Part shown: one piece after another, positions 23,430 through 33,974 of the stretch
Position numbering within the stretch: position 1 is the first letter of the stretch
How the letters are laid out: each line of letters starts with the position of its first letter
NCBI GenBank assembly: GCA_950295325.1
Contig: OX485807.1
Span: 28,987,666 to 29,051,665, forward strand
Origin: Polytrichum commune
Taxonomy: Eukaryota > Streptophyta > Polytrichopsida > Polytrichales > Polytrichaceae
DNA length: 64,000 nucleotides
Direction: 5' to 3'
Position numbers and translations under genes: made by a program
The notes under the pieces: model-generated
Told to the model about the DNA's origin: nothing
Databases searched by the model: none
The model's input: only the letters and a program-made list of their open reading frames with translations

Positions 23430-23740
23430 TCTTAGTAGGATCCCTATACTTGATTGGTGGTGTGGTTAGGTGAGGATCGATGAATAAACACCACAAAGAC
23501 ATATATTAAAAAAGAATGCGTCTTCAACCTTAAATAATTCCTCCACATTCAATAATGAACATAATGAGGAGGACCTATGCACTTTTGATAACCATAACTA
23601 TATCAGGTGAGATCCGATTTGCATTCCAATTTTTGTCGATGCATCGTTGTAGATTTGCTCATGTAGCACAAGGTTTGTTGTGTGAATCTAATTGGTACAA
23701 GTTGGAGAACATGAAAACGAACTAAAGAACACCCACGAGA
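23430..23740 (+). repeat. Dispersed repeat R11, copy 3
   Basis: The tract from GGATCCCTATACTTGATTGG to the AGTTGGAGAACATGAAAACG block parallels 11190-11510. Confidence 0.6.
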
Positions 23741-23798
23741 CCAACATTGGTCTTAAGAAGATTACATTGTTTAGAGTGCAATTCCATAATGCTTTGCA

Positions 23799-24130
23799 TT
23801 AAATAGTCCTATTAGTGTGAGTGAAAAAATAACGTGGAAATCAATAACATGGGCCACACTTATTTTTCAATTCAAGGTGGAAATCACGTATGTCCGAGAC
23901 TCCAAATCTTCCCCGAGTCTTCACGAGGACTTTCTAGGACAAAAGTAGCATGAAATCAAATAATCACCCACAACAACTTCCCAGACAAACAATCAATGTG
24001 GTCCGCACTAGTTTTCTACTAGATATTAAGCATGGATTCAAAGTGAATGTGACCCACATTCATTTTTAGTAAGAGAATTAGCATGGGCTATAGAAAATCA
24101 TTGTGGGCCAACAATAGCATGACTATGTAG
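23799..24130. mobile_element. F4 MITE, second copy
   Basis: The ends TTAAATAGTCCTATTAGTG and inverted CAATAGCATGACTATGTAG match the F4 termini. It shares GGGCCACACTTATTTT and GTCTTCACGAGGACTT with the 18154 copy but lacks the microsatellite. Confidence 0.7.
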
Positions 24131-24460
24131 TGCACCTATCATATGTAAGAAGGGTTCGTGACTTCTATGTAAACTCGTATATTGTGAATGCAAAGGCTCT
24201 AGTAAAAACAAGTCCCCTACAAGGTTGAAGACCAATTTATTCTAATCGTAAATCTCTAAAGTAATTCGTCGTCTCTGATGCCATTTTCTGGAGTCAAATG
24301 ATCTAAAAACAATGGTTTCTGGACTAAAGGTTAGTTCATTACGGTTTCACCTCACTTAGGGACGAGTTTACATAGACACCACAAATCCCTAGCCTATGAG
24401 ACGGTGGTCAACCTCCTGGAGGCGGGATCGACGAGTTAAATGGTTTTTGACATGGAGTAA
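24131..24460. other. No recognised feature
   Basis: Connecting sequence between the F4 and F1 elements. No gene was recognised. Confidence 0.4.
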
Positions 24461-24959
24461 GGGCCACTTCAGATATGAGACTGAGAGCCCGAGACCATTA
24501 CACTTCAAGCACTCTCATTGGTGGAAAGGGCAGAGCCGGTCCAAGTTTGCTTCACACTACGCTTGAGGGACCAGCGGAGTACATGAATGCAAGATGGATG
24601 TAAAGTCTACATGGATTCCTACATGGCATCAAACGGATCATGTTTCATAGCCACTTGAACTATTTTCAAAAACCATTTGTTGGAGGTAGGCCTAACACAA
24701 AATCGGGAGACCATGGCACTCTGAACGCTCCCAACCGTTGGTTTATTCTATTTCATCATGTGTGAGGACCCGCATGAATAGAAATTCACTGAAATAGCAT
24801 TTGGTTTAGGACCCGGTCACATGGGACTTCACACGACACTTGAGGATCCGTGACCACACTACATGATTATGGAAGTGTCGGGGGACGGCCTTTGGACGCT
24901 TTCTTTTGGGCTCTCACAGTTTCACGGTCACGGCTCTTGGCTCGTGTGTGAAGTGGCCC
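24461..24959 (-). mobile_element. F1 MITE (PIF/Harbinger-type), complete
   Basis: The ends GGGCCACTTCAGATATGAG and inverted CTCGTGTGTGAAGTGGCCC are flanked by TAA on both sides (24458-24460 and 24960-24962). A 3-bp TWA duplication with GGGCC-type ends is the signature of Tourist-like, PIF/Harbinger-mobilised MITEs. The body is the reverse complement of 35635-36131. About 500 bp, non-coding. Confidence 0.9.
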
Positions 24960-24962
24960 TAA

Positions 24963-25351
24963 GCAAACTGGAAAAACGCATGGGAATTTGCGTCCAAACT
25001 TGAAGGAAAAAACGGGCCGTCAACTCCACAATAAAGAGAGCATCTGCAACACAATTAAGTTAGCCTGTGGCCTTGGGGACCAGGAACCAGGGACCAGGCC
25101 CAAGGCAGTGCCGGCAGCAGGACCCAGATAGGGCAACGTTAAAAAAAACTAATAAAAATTGTAAAGGGGGGACCGGCTAGAATAATATTACAGAGGGCCT
25201 TCAGGAGCCACCTAACCTGTATTAAATGGAAGGCATATAATAAAGGGCACACTTCCATGTGTTGCCGGTTTTGCAGACACAACAACTAGGCTTTGCCGAC
25301 ACCCGTGAAGCTTTTGCCAGTGTTTTGAGCATCTTGATGGCCGAGCACTGC
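24963..25351. other. Moderate-GC non-coding stretch
   Basis: Contains short GGGACCAGG-type direct repeats near 25078-25096 and repeated GCCGGTTTTGC / GCCGACACC motifs. No gene was recognised. Confidence 0.4.
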
Positions 25352-25946
25352 CATTTGGTTTGGGGAGATCAACACATGAGACATTAGCTTTGCCTTGTTG
25401 TCTAACATGCCAGTTGGTGACCGTCCTTGCATTTGTCCATTTTGGGTGTTGTATGACTGGATTGATTGAGTTTCATGTCCTGGGATGTTACTAGAAACAT
25501 GATGAAAGTGAATCCAACAACTTTGAATAGTGTGGACAAGGTTTGAGCAACAAGAATATGGCAGTGCGAAGTCTTGTCGGCCACAAGGGGACTCTTCGTT
25601 GGAAACCTCAATGATGTGTGTGGGTCACTATGAAATTGAACCCTTGGTCATTTGGTTTGGGGAGACCAACACATGAGACATTAGCTTTGCCTTGTTGTCT
25701 AACATGCCAGTTGGTGACCGTCCTTGCATTTGTCCATTTTGGGTGTTGCATGACTGGATTGATTGAGTTTCATGTCTTGGGATGTTACTAGAAACGTGAT
25801 GAAAGTGAATCCAACAACTTTGAATAGTGTGGACAAGGTTTGAGCAACAAGAATATGGAAGTGCGAAGTCTTGCCGGCCACAGGGGGGGACTCTTCTTTG
25901 GAAACCTAAATGATGTGTGTGGGTCACTATGAAATTGAGCCCTTGG
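25352..25946. repeat. Tandem duplication, unit 297 bp, ending inside an F3 element
   Basis: Unit 1 (25352-25648) and unit 2 (25649-25946) are nearly identical. Each contains the same flank (CATTTGGTTTGGGGAGA onward) plus the first 50-60 bp of an F3 element with its GGGGACTCTTC end. Only unit 2 continues into a full F3 body. Minus-strand open frames in both units are duplicates of each other and are not supported as genes. Confidence 0.9.
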
Positions 25947-26487
25947 TATATGAGGAGTTTATAGAGAAAACAAGTGTATACGTACTAACAACAAGCTGGA
26001 AAGATGGACTTGTGTGTTTCTACTAAATTTTTCAATAAGATGTAATGAATGCCTTCACTACATGTACAAGCTATAAATCTTGAATCAAACAAGCATTTAT
26101 TACATATAAAATCCACTTTCACCTTCCAATAAGTCATTGAACATTTTCTTTTATCCATAATATGTAACTCAAAGATCGCGTCAAGGAAACAAAGACAAAA
26201 GCACAATAACTTGGCCAATCCATGGAGTTTAACTCAAGGGAGCCCAGGAACCTTCAATTTGTTAAAACCTAAAATCCAAATGCAAACCCCAACAAGAATG
26301 GACAAGGTAGTCATTAAGGAATATTATCATATGACAACAATGGATGAAAATGTGAATTAGATGGAACTAGAACATCTATTGTCAAATTTTCCTCTAAACC
26401 TTAGGGGCCCCTTTTGTACATCTACGTTTACCTCAACGTACTTAATGGCCTTTTTCGCATATGTGGTATAAAGAGTCCACCCCTTAG
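25880..26487 (-). mobile_element. F3 MITE, inverted full copy
   Basis: It begins GGGGGGGACTCTTCTTTGG and ends AAAGAGTCCACCCC, giving inverted termini. It is the reverse complement of 21573-22279 through its length, with small deletions. Confidence 0.85.
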
Positions 26488-26629
26488 GCATGAAGTAAAG
26501 TAGTGTTAAAAACATCAATCTTAAATTTTCGCCAACATGTTTATGAAAAACATGATTTTTACTTTTGCTCAAGTAAAAGTCAAATTTTGGGCTTTGGAAA
26601 AGAGAGGCAGCCAAGGCCCCCTCCTCTAC

Positions 26630-27145
26630 CTTCAACTATTCTAGACCCTGGACAACTAACCAACTAATTCAACTATTAGTTATGTAGTTGTCTTTCCTAA
26701 CTATAGTTGTTCGGAATTTGACTTGTCAAAAAATGTAGTCAACTATAGTTATATCTAATTAACTAAATATGTAGTTAACTAAAATTGAGTGCAACCTATT
26801 CACGGAATTTTGTTGTAGTGTTGTAGTGTCACTAGTGTGTTATTTGTGTTGGTGTACATGGAGGTTGTTCCAGAGCCCAACAATGTGAGTGATCATATAA
26901 AGGTGTTTCTTGACGATCCTCAGTGACCGAGCATATTCCTCAACTGAAGCAAATCAAGAGGCGAACATCTTCGAATATATAATAACACTTGGAAGTTTTC
27001 TAGTTAACTATAGTTGTCCTTCAAATCGGTTTGAAGAATTTCTTGTTAATCATAGTTGTTCCATAAAATGTATTGAAAAAAATATAGTCAAATATAGTTA
27101 TTTTGGCAGTTGTCCAAGGTCTGAACTATTCCCACAATCATTCCA
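26630..27145. mobile_element. Fold-back repeat rich in AACTATAGTT
   Basis: TCTAGACCCTGGACAACTAA near 26640 is inverted as AGTTGTCCAAGGTCTGAA near 27108. Between them AACTATAGTTGT and its near-palindromic variants recur many times. A fragment (AACTATAGTTATTTTGGCAG) lies at 28690-28711. A GTAGTG motif at 26820-26825 suggests a CACTA-type end. The borders are uncertain. Confidence 0.5.
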
Positions 27146-27339
27146 TCCATCAACATTTGCTTTCTAGATAAAATTAGCATGCACTTCTACGTGCGGAAGA
27201 GAGGGGAGGTTCAAGTTTTTGTCATCTAGTGGTTTTTGCCAGTACATGAAAGCGTGCCCTAAGTACCATATGTGGCCCTATTATGGGCATTGTTAGGCTC
27301 CAAATCCACATATAATATTGGCCATTGGATTGTATTGGG

Positions 27340-28260
27340 AATTAACAATTAACAATTGCAAAACATCTAGATTGTCATTTCGAGTTTTGGTATTCATGAG
27401 TGGTCAAAGTGAAGATTCACTCTAGGGTTTAAAGTAACATATAAATCCTCCCAATCGCATTAACTATGGATTCAGAATGGTGTTTTTATTATGAGCACAC
27501 ATTCCGACCTCATTGTGACATGCGTTGTTTTGGTGTCCATTCTTGACCACAAGTCTTGCTATATTCAAGTCAAATATAGGTGTTTGGTTCAACACAGTGA
27601 CCACATAAGGTCCATGTACTTTAAATGGGCAGTTCCTACTCCATATATGAGTTTTTTTTTCCATTTGATATGGTAAAAAAAATTGTCTAGTATGGTTAGC
27701 ATTTGCGAATCACAAAAGTTACTTCAAGTTTCAAAATTGGAGTTCAAATGCAACATTTATAAGAGATCAATGTGAAGATTCTCTTTCTCTTGAAACGATT
27801 TTATACGTAAGCCCTCCCATTCACGTTCACTAATGCACCTACAATGGTGTCTATATTTTGAACATTATTGAAGTTTATCATGACATGTGTCTTTTTAGTG
27901 TTTGCTCTTACCATTAGCCTTGCCATATAAGATTTGTGGCTTCGACGTATACAATTCCAACTCTTATGGAAATTTTGGCAATTGGATTTACACATAAGGG
28001 AATTGTTTTATCTGGCCATAACTGCGAGTCGTGAAGAATGTTGAGTTTATGGATAAGGGTTGAGCTGCAAAAGTTATAAGAAGTCAAAGTGAAGATTCTT
28101 TTCCTTCATAAATGATCCACACTCACCCCTCCCCAAATATGCTCACTAGCTAACAAACCTAGAATGATGTCTATACATTGAACACATCATCCAATCTCAT
28201 TGTAACACATGCCATTGTACCACGTCCATTCTCAACTCAATGTCTTAAAATGCAAGTGAC
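27340..28260 (+). repeat. Degenerate array, three units of about 320-360 bp
   Basis: The block GTCAAAGTGAAGATTC occurs at about 27403, 27767 (variant) and 28083. Each is followed by a TCCC-containing tract, then AATGGTGT or AATGATGT and a CATGxxxTTxT...TCC block. A fourth start (GGTCAAAGTGAAGTTTC) lies at 29738. Open frames here are not supported as genes. Confidence 0.65.
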
Positions 28261-28292
28261 AACTGTCTAGTGTTGAGTCAATGTCATTGCAT

Positions 28293-28296
<4 letters not shown>

Positions 28297-28336
<40 letters not shown>
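28297..28336. repeat. (AG)n microsatellite
   Basis: About 20 AG units at the end of the degenerate array. Confidence 0.95.
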
Positions 28337-28339
<3 letters not shown>

Positions 28340-28439
28340 CACCGAGACCATAGTTTCAAGCTTGTGTGTGAACCCAGAGTGGGTTTATTGAGCATGTCAG
28401 GTTATAATACATTTACGATAGTTATAAAACAATAAATCA

Positions 28440-28986
28440 ACAATCCTCGGCAATAGTATCACGTCAGTGAAGGAATATGCAAATCTACCACTATGATTTA
28501 TTGGCTTTGTCTGTAGGACAGAGACTATGCATCAACTTCTTCGTTTCAAGAGCAAATTTCCTAACCACTTTGTGTTCACACTTGGACGTTACTTGTTCTT
28601 GTTATTTTTGGTCCACTGTATTTAATGTGGATGTTAACTATAGTTTATATATAAGTGCTCTCTAAAATGCATTGTAAGAAATCTAGTTAACTATAGTTAT
28701 TTTGGCAGTTCTTGATTATTTATTTTAAAATTTTCGGGTTATAAATGAGTAGCTTCAATCCTTGACCTGTATTTGAGAAGAAGGTGCACAAAATCCAAGA
28801 AAGGTTTGGTATTGTGAATAGCCATGGATTGGCATGAGCAAAGTGGACATCTACAATTGTAGTCTTTCATAATAAAGGACAGAACCTCACGGTTCTACCG
28901 TTTTCTTGTTTACAAACTATCCAGTGACGTACGACAATTGCCCATGACTTGTAAGCTTGGAGGCATTGATTCATCTTCTTGTAGTG
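28440..28986 (+). mobile_element. Possible interrupted F6 (CACTA-type) copy
   Basis: The left part (GAATATGCAAATCTACCACT) and the right end (ATTCATCTTCTTGTAGTG) match the two halves of the F6 element, with about 440 bp between them. The intervening piece contains an AACTATAGTT repeat fragment. The left CACTA end was not found. Confidence 0.4.
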
Positions 28987-29212
28987 TCAAAATATAACGG
29001 TCCATTTTGGGTTGATGCAAAATTTAAGTTACCAATGGCAGATACTACACATGAAGATGGCTCTCAATATGAGCGGTTTTGCTGCCGCTGTGTAAGATTG
29101 AATCTGCAGACACTCCTGCCATGCACTTGGATTTTTGCTGCTAATTGCTTCACTTCACTTAAGCTCACCTGGGGGGGGGGGGGGGTCAGTGCATTCTATG
29201 GCGAGATATGCC
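28987..29212. other. No recognised gene; poly-G at 29172-29185
   Basis: A plus-strand open frame (28957-29241) crosses the poly-G run, so its length depends on homopolymer accuracy. No domain was recognised. Confidence 0.35.
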
Positions 29213-29435
29213 GGCCTATAAAGGACACTTCCAACTTCACATAGATAGAGAGAAAAGAGACGTTGACTTTAGTAGGATCAACATGATTAAAATGCTCGTT
29301 CGACTCATCCTTGGTATTATGCAGGCCTATAAAGGACACTTCCAACTTCATAGAGATAGAGAGAAAAGAAACGTTGACTTTAGTGGGATTAGCATGATCA
29401 AAATGCCCGTTCGACTCATCCTTGGTGTTATGTCC
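29213..29435 (+). repeat. In-frame tandem duplication, unit 111 bp
   Basis: Two units starting at 29213 and 29324 begin GGCCTATAAAGGACACTTCC. The period of 111 bp is a multiple of three, so an open frame on each strand runs through both copies. The plus-strand frame repeats YKGHFQLH, DREKR, VDFS and VRLILG. Differences between the copies are few. No family was recognised, and an open frame on both strands argues against coding. Confidence 0.85.
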
Positions 29436-29907
29436 ACTGGACATGATATTAGTGGTGCAGGACTTCATAAACTCTATCTATAACCAACAAGAGGATATTG
29501 GGAGCTAGCCAGTCATCCACCTACTCAGGTTGGTTATCAATCATAAACGATCATTTCAACTGAAAATCAGGGATGATATTGTGCCTCCATAGATGCAAAT
29601 TTGTGGTCACTCATATGCTCTTGGATGAGTGATCGGTTATGGGATCATAATTTGTCTCATCTAGCTAGTAATTATGAATCATGCATATTGTTTTTTCAAG
29701 TTTCGTGATCAAAGTAGAGATGCAAAAGTTGTAGGAGGTCAAAGTGAAGTTTCTTGTTCTCTTTGTCAAACCATCACATGGACACTTTCAATCATATTAC
29801 ATAATGAAACATGCACTTTGACAAGAGATCCTAGGAACATACGAACTATCATTGCAAATTTGTCATTGATAACCTCTCCCATTTCAACATACTAACAGAG
29901 GAGGTGG

Positions 29908-29959
29908 CTAGAAGTACTATGATGGGTGACCATCCTAGCACTTGATTTCCGGTGCACCC
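29908..29959 (+). ncRNA. Fragment resembling the 3' half of 5S rRNA
   Basis: AAGTACTATGATGGGTGACC at 29912-29931, followed by ATCCTAGCACTTG and GGTGCACCCT, closely follows the internal-control-region C-box and 3' stem of plant 5S rRNA. The 5' half, with A box and intermediate element, is not seen upstream. It is not a functional 5S gene. It could be a 5S pseudogene, or a piece of a Cassandra-type TRIM, whose LTRs carry 5S sequence. Confidence 0.55.
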
Positions 29960-30129
29960 TCCCACTCATGGTCCACTGATCATCGTGGGGGACTACATGA
30001 GACAAGTGTAGATTGGCTTGTCCCCACCTGTTTGAGGTGTTTAACTTTGAAAGAGGCAATAGTCTTCGTGCATGTTTGGAAGGCTTTAATATTCTTAAAG
30101 CATGTTTCAAGATTACAAATAAGTAAACT

Positions 30130-30258
30130 TCACTACAAGGGTATGAGTCATGGGGGATTGTCTTGTGTCACTGTAAAACTTCCAAACCTATCACAATGGT
30201 AGATTTGCATCTTTATCTCAACAACAAATGACGATTGCCTAGGACTCACGTGTTGAAT
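30130..30258. mobile_element. Diverged F6 CACTA-type MITE
   Basis: It begins CACTACAAGGGTATGAGTCA like the 19854 copy and keeps a similar interior. The right end CTCACGTGTTGAATTG is decayed. Confidence 0.6.
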
Positions 30259-31048
30259 TGCTTGGACTATCTCAGAGCTGAAGTGACACCATAAAACTTG
30301 GGGAGGTCACTAGCAAAAATCGTAGAAATAACATGCGATGAAAATTAGGGTCTAATATATTCATTGTGGATAAATTTTGCAAAAAAAAACGTACATGTAA
30401 TATAGGGGTTTTTAAAACAAGGAAACATGTTTACATGTAAAATACCATCACATATATTGGCCTCTTTCATCTAGTATGTACATATAAAATAGCATGGAAA
30501 CAATTACTAGGGGTGGCGGGTCTAGGGTAAGGTTTGTGCTAGTGGATGAAAATAAGTAATTTTATACTGAAAAAGCTTGGATGGATGACTTCGCATGTTG
30601 GATGGCTTAAACGTTAATGTACCAATGTATCCAATGTGGAGTTTGTTCTCTACCTACGTGCCGGGAGGGAAAATTTCAGCTCGTTGTTTGAATTGCAATC
30701 ATCTTTCCATTTTTCTTTGGCAATATAAGTAAATAAGGGTATTTTTAAATGATCCCCCCCCCCAAATATAATTACTGATAGGGTATATTGAAATACAAGA
30801 ATTTACCTTTATTCTGAAGAATACCATACCTTTTTTTTTTTGCAAGGTAAATAGCCCCCCCCCCCATAAATAAGTCATGAGCGCACGTGTATGCATTAAT
30901 GTAAGAGGGAGTGACCTCCCCAAGCCATAATGTCAACATTGGAGTCACCTCTTCCTCTTCTTGCTAGTGGAGCAAGTTCTTCAACTCCATGATCCAACAC
31001 TCGTATTGATTCGTGAAGTTGGAAGTGCACGCTATAGGCACACATACC
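30259..31048. other. No recognised gene; several homopolymer runs
   Basis: C-runs near 30754 and 30856 and a T-run near 30832 dominate 30740-30870. No gene was recognised. Confidence 0.45.
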
Positions 31049-31051
31049 TTA

Positions 31052-31366
31052 GGGTGGGTTTAGACTAGGGTCCAAGACCAAAGAAACTCTATAATTTTAC
31101 AGTTATTTTTGGTTGAAAGCTAAATTATTGACCCAAGGAGTTTACACTAGAATTTGGTTTCAAAGCATGAAAAAAAATGAATTGGTGTTAGTGTAGAATC
31201 AATTTCCCACCAAATCTTGGTGGTCTCCACTCAATAAAATACTCCTCCTAGTTTGGGAAACCAATTGTCAAACTCGGGTCCAATCTTGAGCCCGCAAGTA
31301 AGGTCCCATTAAGGAATGTTATAGACCGCTAGTTTATTAGACCTAGACCCTAATGACATGCCACCC
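31052..31366 (+). mobile_element. F2 MITE, copy A (315 bp)
   Basis: It starts GGGTGGGTTTAGACTAGGGT and ends with inverted ACCCTAATGACATGCCACCC. TTA flanks both ends (31049-31051 and 31367-31369), the mark of PIF/Harbinger-mobilised elements. Confidence 0.85.
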
Positions 31367-31369
31367 TTA

Positions 31370-31680
31370 TGGTGGATTGACACTAGGGTCCAGACCAAGG
31401 AAACTCCCAAATTGAGCAACCATATTGGTTGAGAGCAAGGTTTTGAACCTGACATGTGGGCACTAGGGTCCGGGTTCAAAGTATGAGAAAATGAAGTGGC
31501 GCACTAACATGGCATCACTTTCATGTGAAGTCTCATGGGTCCCAACTCAAGAGGATATTGCTCCTAGTTTGAGAAATCAATTTTCACGCTTGGGTCCAAT
31601 CTTAAATCCAAAAGTAAGGTCCATAGAAGAGTGTTTTAGACCCCAATTTCTTGGACCTAGATCTAATCAAAATCCCACCC
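31370..31680 (+). mobile_element. F2 MITE, copy B (311 bp)
   Basis: Homologous to copy A along its length (TAGGGTCCxGACCAAxGAAA, TCCTAGTTTGxGAAA, AAGTAAGGTCC, TTGGACCTAGA). It begins directly after copy A's right TTA and ends before the TTA at 31681-31683. Confidence 0.85.
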
Positions 31681-31683
31681 TTA

Positions 31684-32453
31684 GGGTCACTTCACACACG
31701 AGCCAAGGGCCATGATCATGTAATTGTGAGGGGCCTTGACTGACATGGTCTGTTGGAATTTGCATCAAGCCTACCTCTTGGAGGTGGGCCTAACAAAAAT
31801 TCCGGCAAACCATGAACCAATATTCATGTTTTGCCAAGTAAGAATCCACGTGGATTTTTTATTCATGATAATTTCTTGGGCCCTTATGCCTTCACCTCCT
31901 AGTGTGAAGTGAACTTGGACGGTCTCAGCCTTTTCGACCAACGGGAGATCTTAGAATGCAATGGTTACGATCCCAAGAGCCATGACCATGAAATCATGCG
32001 AGCCCAAAGAAAGTGTCCAAAGGCCGTCCCAAGACACCTCCAAAATCATGTATTGTGGTCACGGACCCTCAAATGCCGTCTGAAGTCATATGTGACCGGG
32101 CCCTTCCACCAAATGTCATTTAAAAAAAAACACCTATTCATGTAGGTCCTCACACATGATAAAGTAGAGTAAACCAACGGTTGTGAACGTACGTTCGGAG
32201 TGCCACGGTCTCCCGGTTTTGTGGCAGGCCTACCTCCAAGCGGTGGTTTTTGAAAAAAGTCCAAGTGACCATGAAACATGGTCCATTTGATACCACACAG
32301 GAACCCATCTAGACTCTACACCCACCTTACATTCACATACTCCGATGGTCCCTCGAGCGTTGTGTGAAGTAGCGAACTTGGACGGGCTCCGCCATTTCCA
32401 CCAATGAGAGTGCTTGCAAGTGTAATGGTCACGGGCCCTCAGTCTCGTGGCCC
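31684..32453 (+). mobile_element. F1 element, long or rearranged copy
   Basis: It begins GGGTCACTTCACACACGAG right after a TTA shared with copy B and ends GTCTCGTGGCCC followed by TTG. The second half (about 31970-32453) matches the complete F1 copy at 35635-36131. The first 290 bp hold a partial inverted version of the same parts. It therefore looks like a nested or rearranged F1 of 770 bp. Short open frames are antisense by-products. Confidence 0.75.
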
Positions 32454-32763
32454 TTGGTGTAAGAAACTCCATAACTTCCGACCAACACTGAGCTTAAAGC
32501 TACGTTGTGTCAAGCTTGGGCCTCCCCTAGCCTCCTCTCCGGCAGGGGCGTGTGTGAGTTCAGGGGACCAAAAGCTGGTGGGCTGGCAGCGTGAATTGCG
32601 GCCAAAAACTCCATCAGTGTACCCGGCCTTGTAAGTTGCCTCTGCTGGCCCTCGTGCCAGTTCAACCTTTTTCTGAAGGGGGCATGTTCCACCCCACGGG
32701 GGATGCCAGGCTCGCTTTCCTATGTAATATTCAGGGCACCCATAAAAAAACAACTAATTAAAA
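32454..32763. other. GC-richer non-coding stretch
   Basis: Overlapping open frames on three frames (about 60-104 codons) reflect high GC. No domain was recognised. Confidence 0.35.
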
Positions 32764-32800
32764 AAGAAGAAGAAGAAGAAGAAGAAGAAGAAGAAGAAAA
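32764..32800. repeat. (AAG)n microsatellite
   Basis: About 12 AAG units directly before the satellite. Confidence 0.95.
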
Positions 32801-32814
32801 ACCCAACCTGACTG

Positions 32815-33840
32815 CATCGCTTCGAGCTTGACTCGTTTCGAGAGATTTTTGCAACTTTGAACGCACGTGGGTGTCATTTGGAATCGTTCTTGATGTTCAC
32901 CGACTTTTACCAATCAGATCCACACCACACCGCTCGAGTTGCAGTAACAAAGATTGGACCAAAAATCGGAGCTTGGCTTCAAGCTTGACTTGTTTCGAGA
33001 GATTTTCGCAACTTTGAATGCACGTGGGTGTCATTTGGAATCGTTTTTCATGGTCTCCGATTTCTACCGATTGGATCTACACCACAACGCTCGAGTTGCA
33101 GTAACAAAGATTGGACCGAAAATCGGAGCTTGGCTTCAAGCTTGACTTGTTTCAAGAGATTTTCACAACTTTGAACGCACATGGGTGTCATTTGGAATCG
33201 TTTTTGATGGTCTCCGACTTCTACCGATCAGATCTACACCACAACGCTCGAGTTGCAGTAACAGAGATTGGACCGAAAATCGGAGCTTGGCTTCAAGCTT
33301 GACTTGTTTCGAGAGATTTTCGCAACTTTGAATGCACGTGGGTGTCATTTGGAATCGTTTTTCATGGTCTCCGATTTCTACCGATTGGATCTACACCACA
33401 ATGCTCGAGTCACGTTAGCAAATCTTCAACGAAGTGGTAACAAAGATCAGATCGAAAATCGGAGCTTGGCTTCAAGCTTGACTTGCTTTGAGAGATTTTT
33501 GTAACTTTGAAGGAACTTGCCAGTGGTGTCATTCGAATCGTTTTTCATGTTCTCCGATTTCTACCGATTAGATCTACACCACAACGCTCAAGTCGGGTTG
33601 GCAAATCTACAACGAATTAGTATCAAAGATGGGATGGACAATTGGAGCTTGGCTTCGAGCTTGACTTGTTTCGAGAGATTTTTGTAACTTTGAAGGCACG
33701 TGGGTGACATTCGGATCGTGTTTCATGTTCTCCGACTTCTACCGATTAGATCTACACCACAATTATGCTCGAGTTGCGTTGGCAAATCTACAACGAATTA
33801 GTAACAAAGATTGGATGGAAAATTGAACCTTGGCTTCGAT
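32815..33840 (+). repeat. Satellite array: 157-bp units lengthening to about 180 bp
   Basis: The start motif CTTGACTTGTTTCGAGAGAT recurs at about 32827, 32984, 33141, 33298, 33477 and 33660. The first three intervals are exactly 157 bp; the next two are about 179 and 183 bp, because later units carry extra sequence around GTTxGCAAATCTxCAACGAA. The copies within the 157-bp part differ by only a few bases. Because 157 leaves remainder 1 on division by 3, the open frames that appear once per unit rotate and are not genes. Confidence 0.95.
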
Positions 33841-33910
33841 GCCGTGTAGGAATCCATGTAGACTTTACATCCATCTTGTATTCACAAACTTCGTTGGTCC
33901 CTCAAACGTA
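33838..33910 (+). mobile_element. F1 MITE fragment at satellite border
   Basis: GATGCCGTGTAGGAATCCAT, TAGACTTTACATCCATCTTG and CTTCGTTGGTCCCTCAAxxG match the interior of F1 (35960-36025). The flanking F1 parts are absent. Confidence 0.75.
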
Positions 33911-33974
33911 ATTCAATCCAATGTTCACACACTTAATTAGTTGGAATATGCATGAATATTGTTGTGAAAGTTGA

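Noticed and set aside
25402-25927. Minus-strand open frames sharing a TLSTLFKVVGFTF segment as duplicated genes
   Set aside because: They are the two copies of a 297-bp tandem duplication next to a MITE end. There is no domain and no splice structure.
32954-33504. Three similar plus-strand open frames (starting MDQKSELGFK and MDRKSELGFK) as a small gene family
   Set aside because: They are spaced exactly 157 bp apart inside a satellite array whose period is not a multiple of three, so they are the same repeat read in rotating frames.
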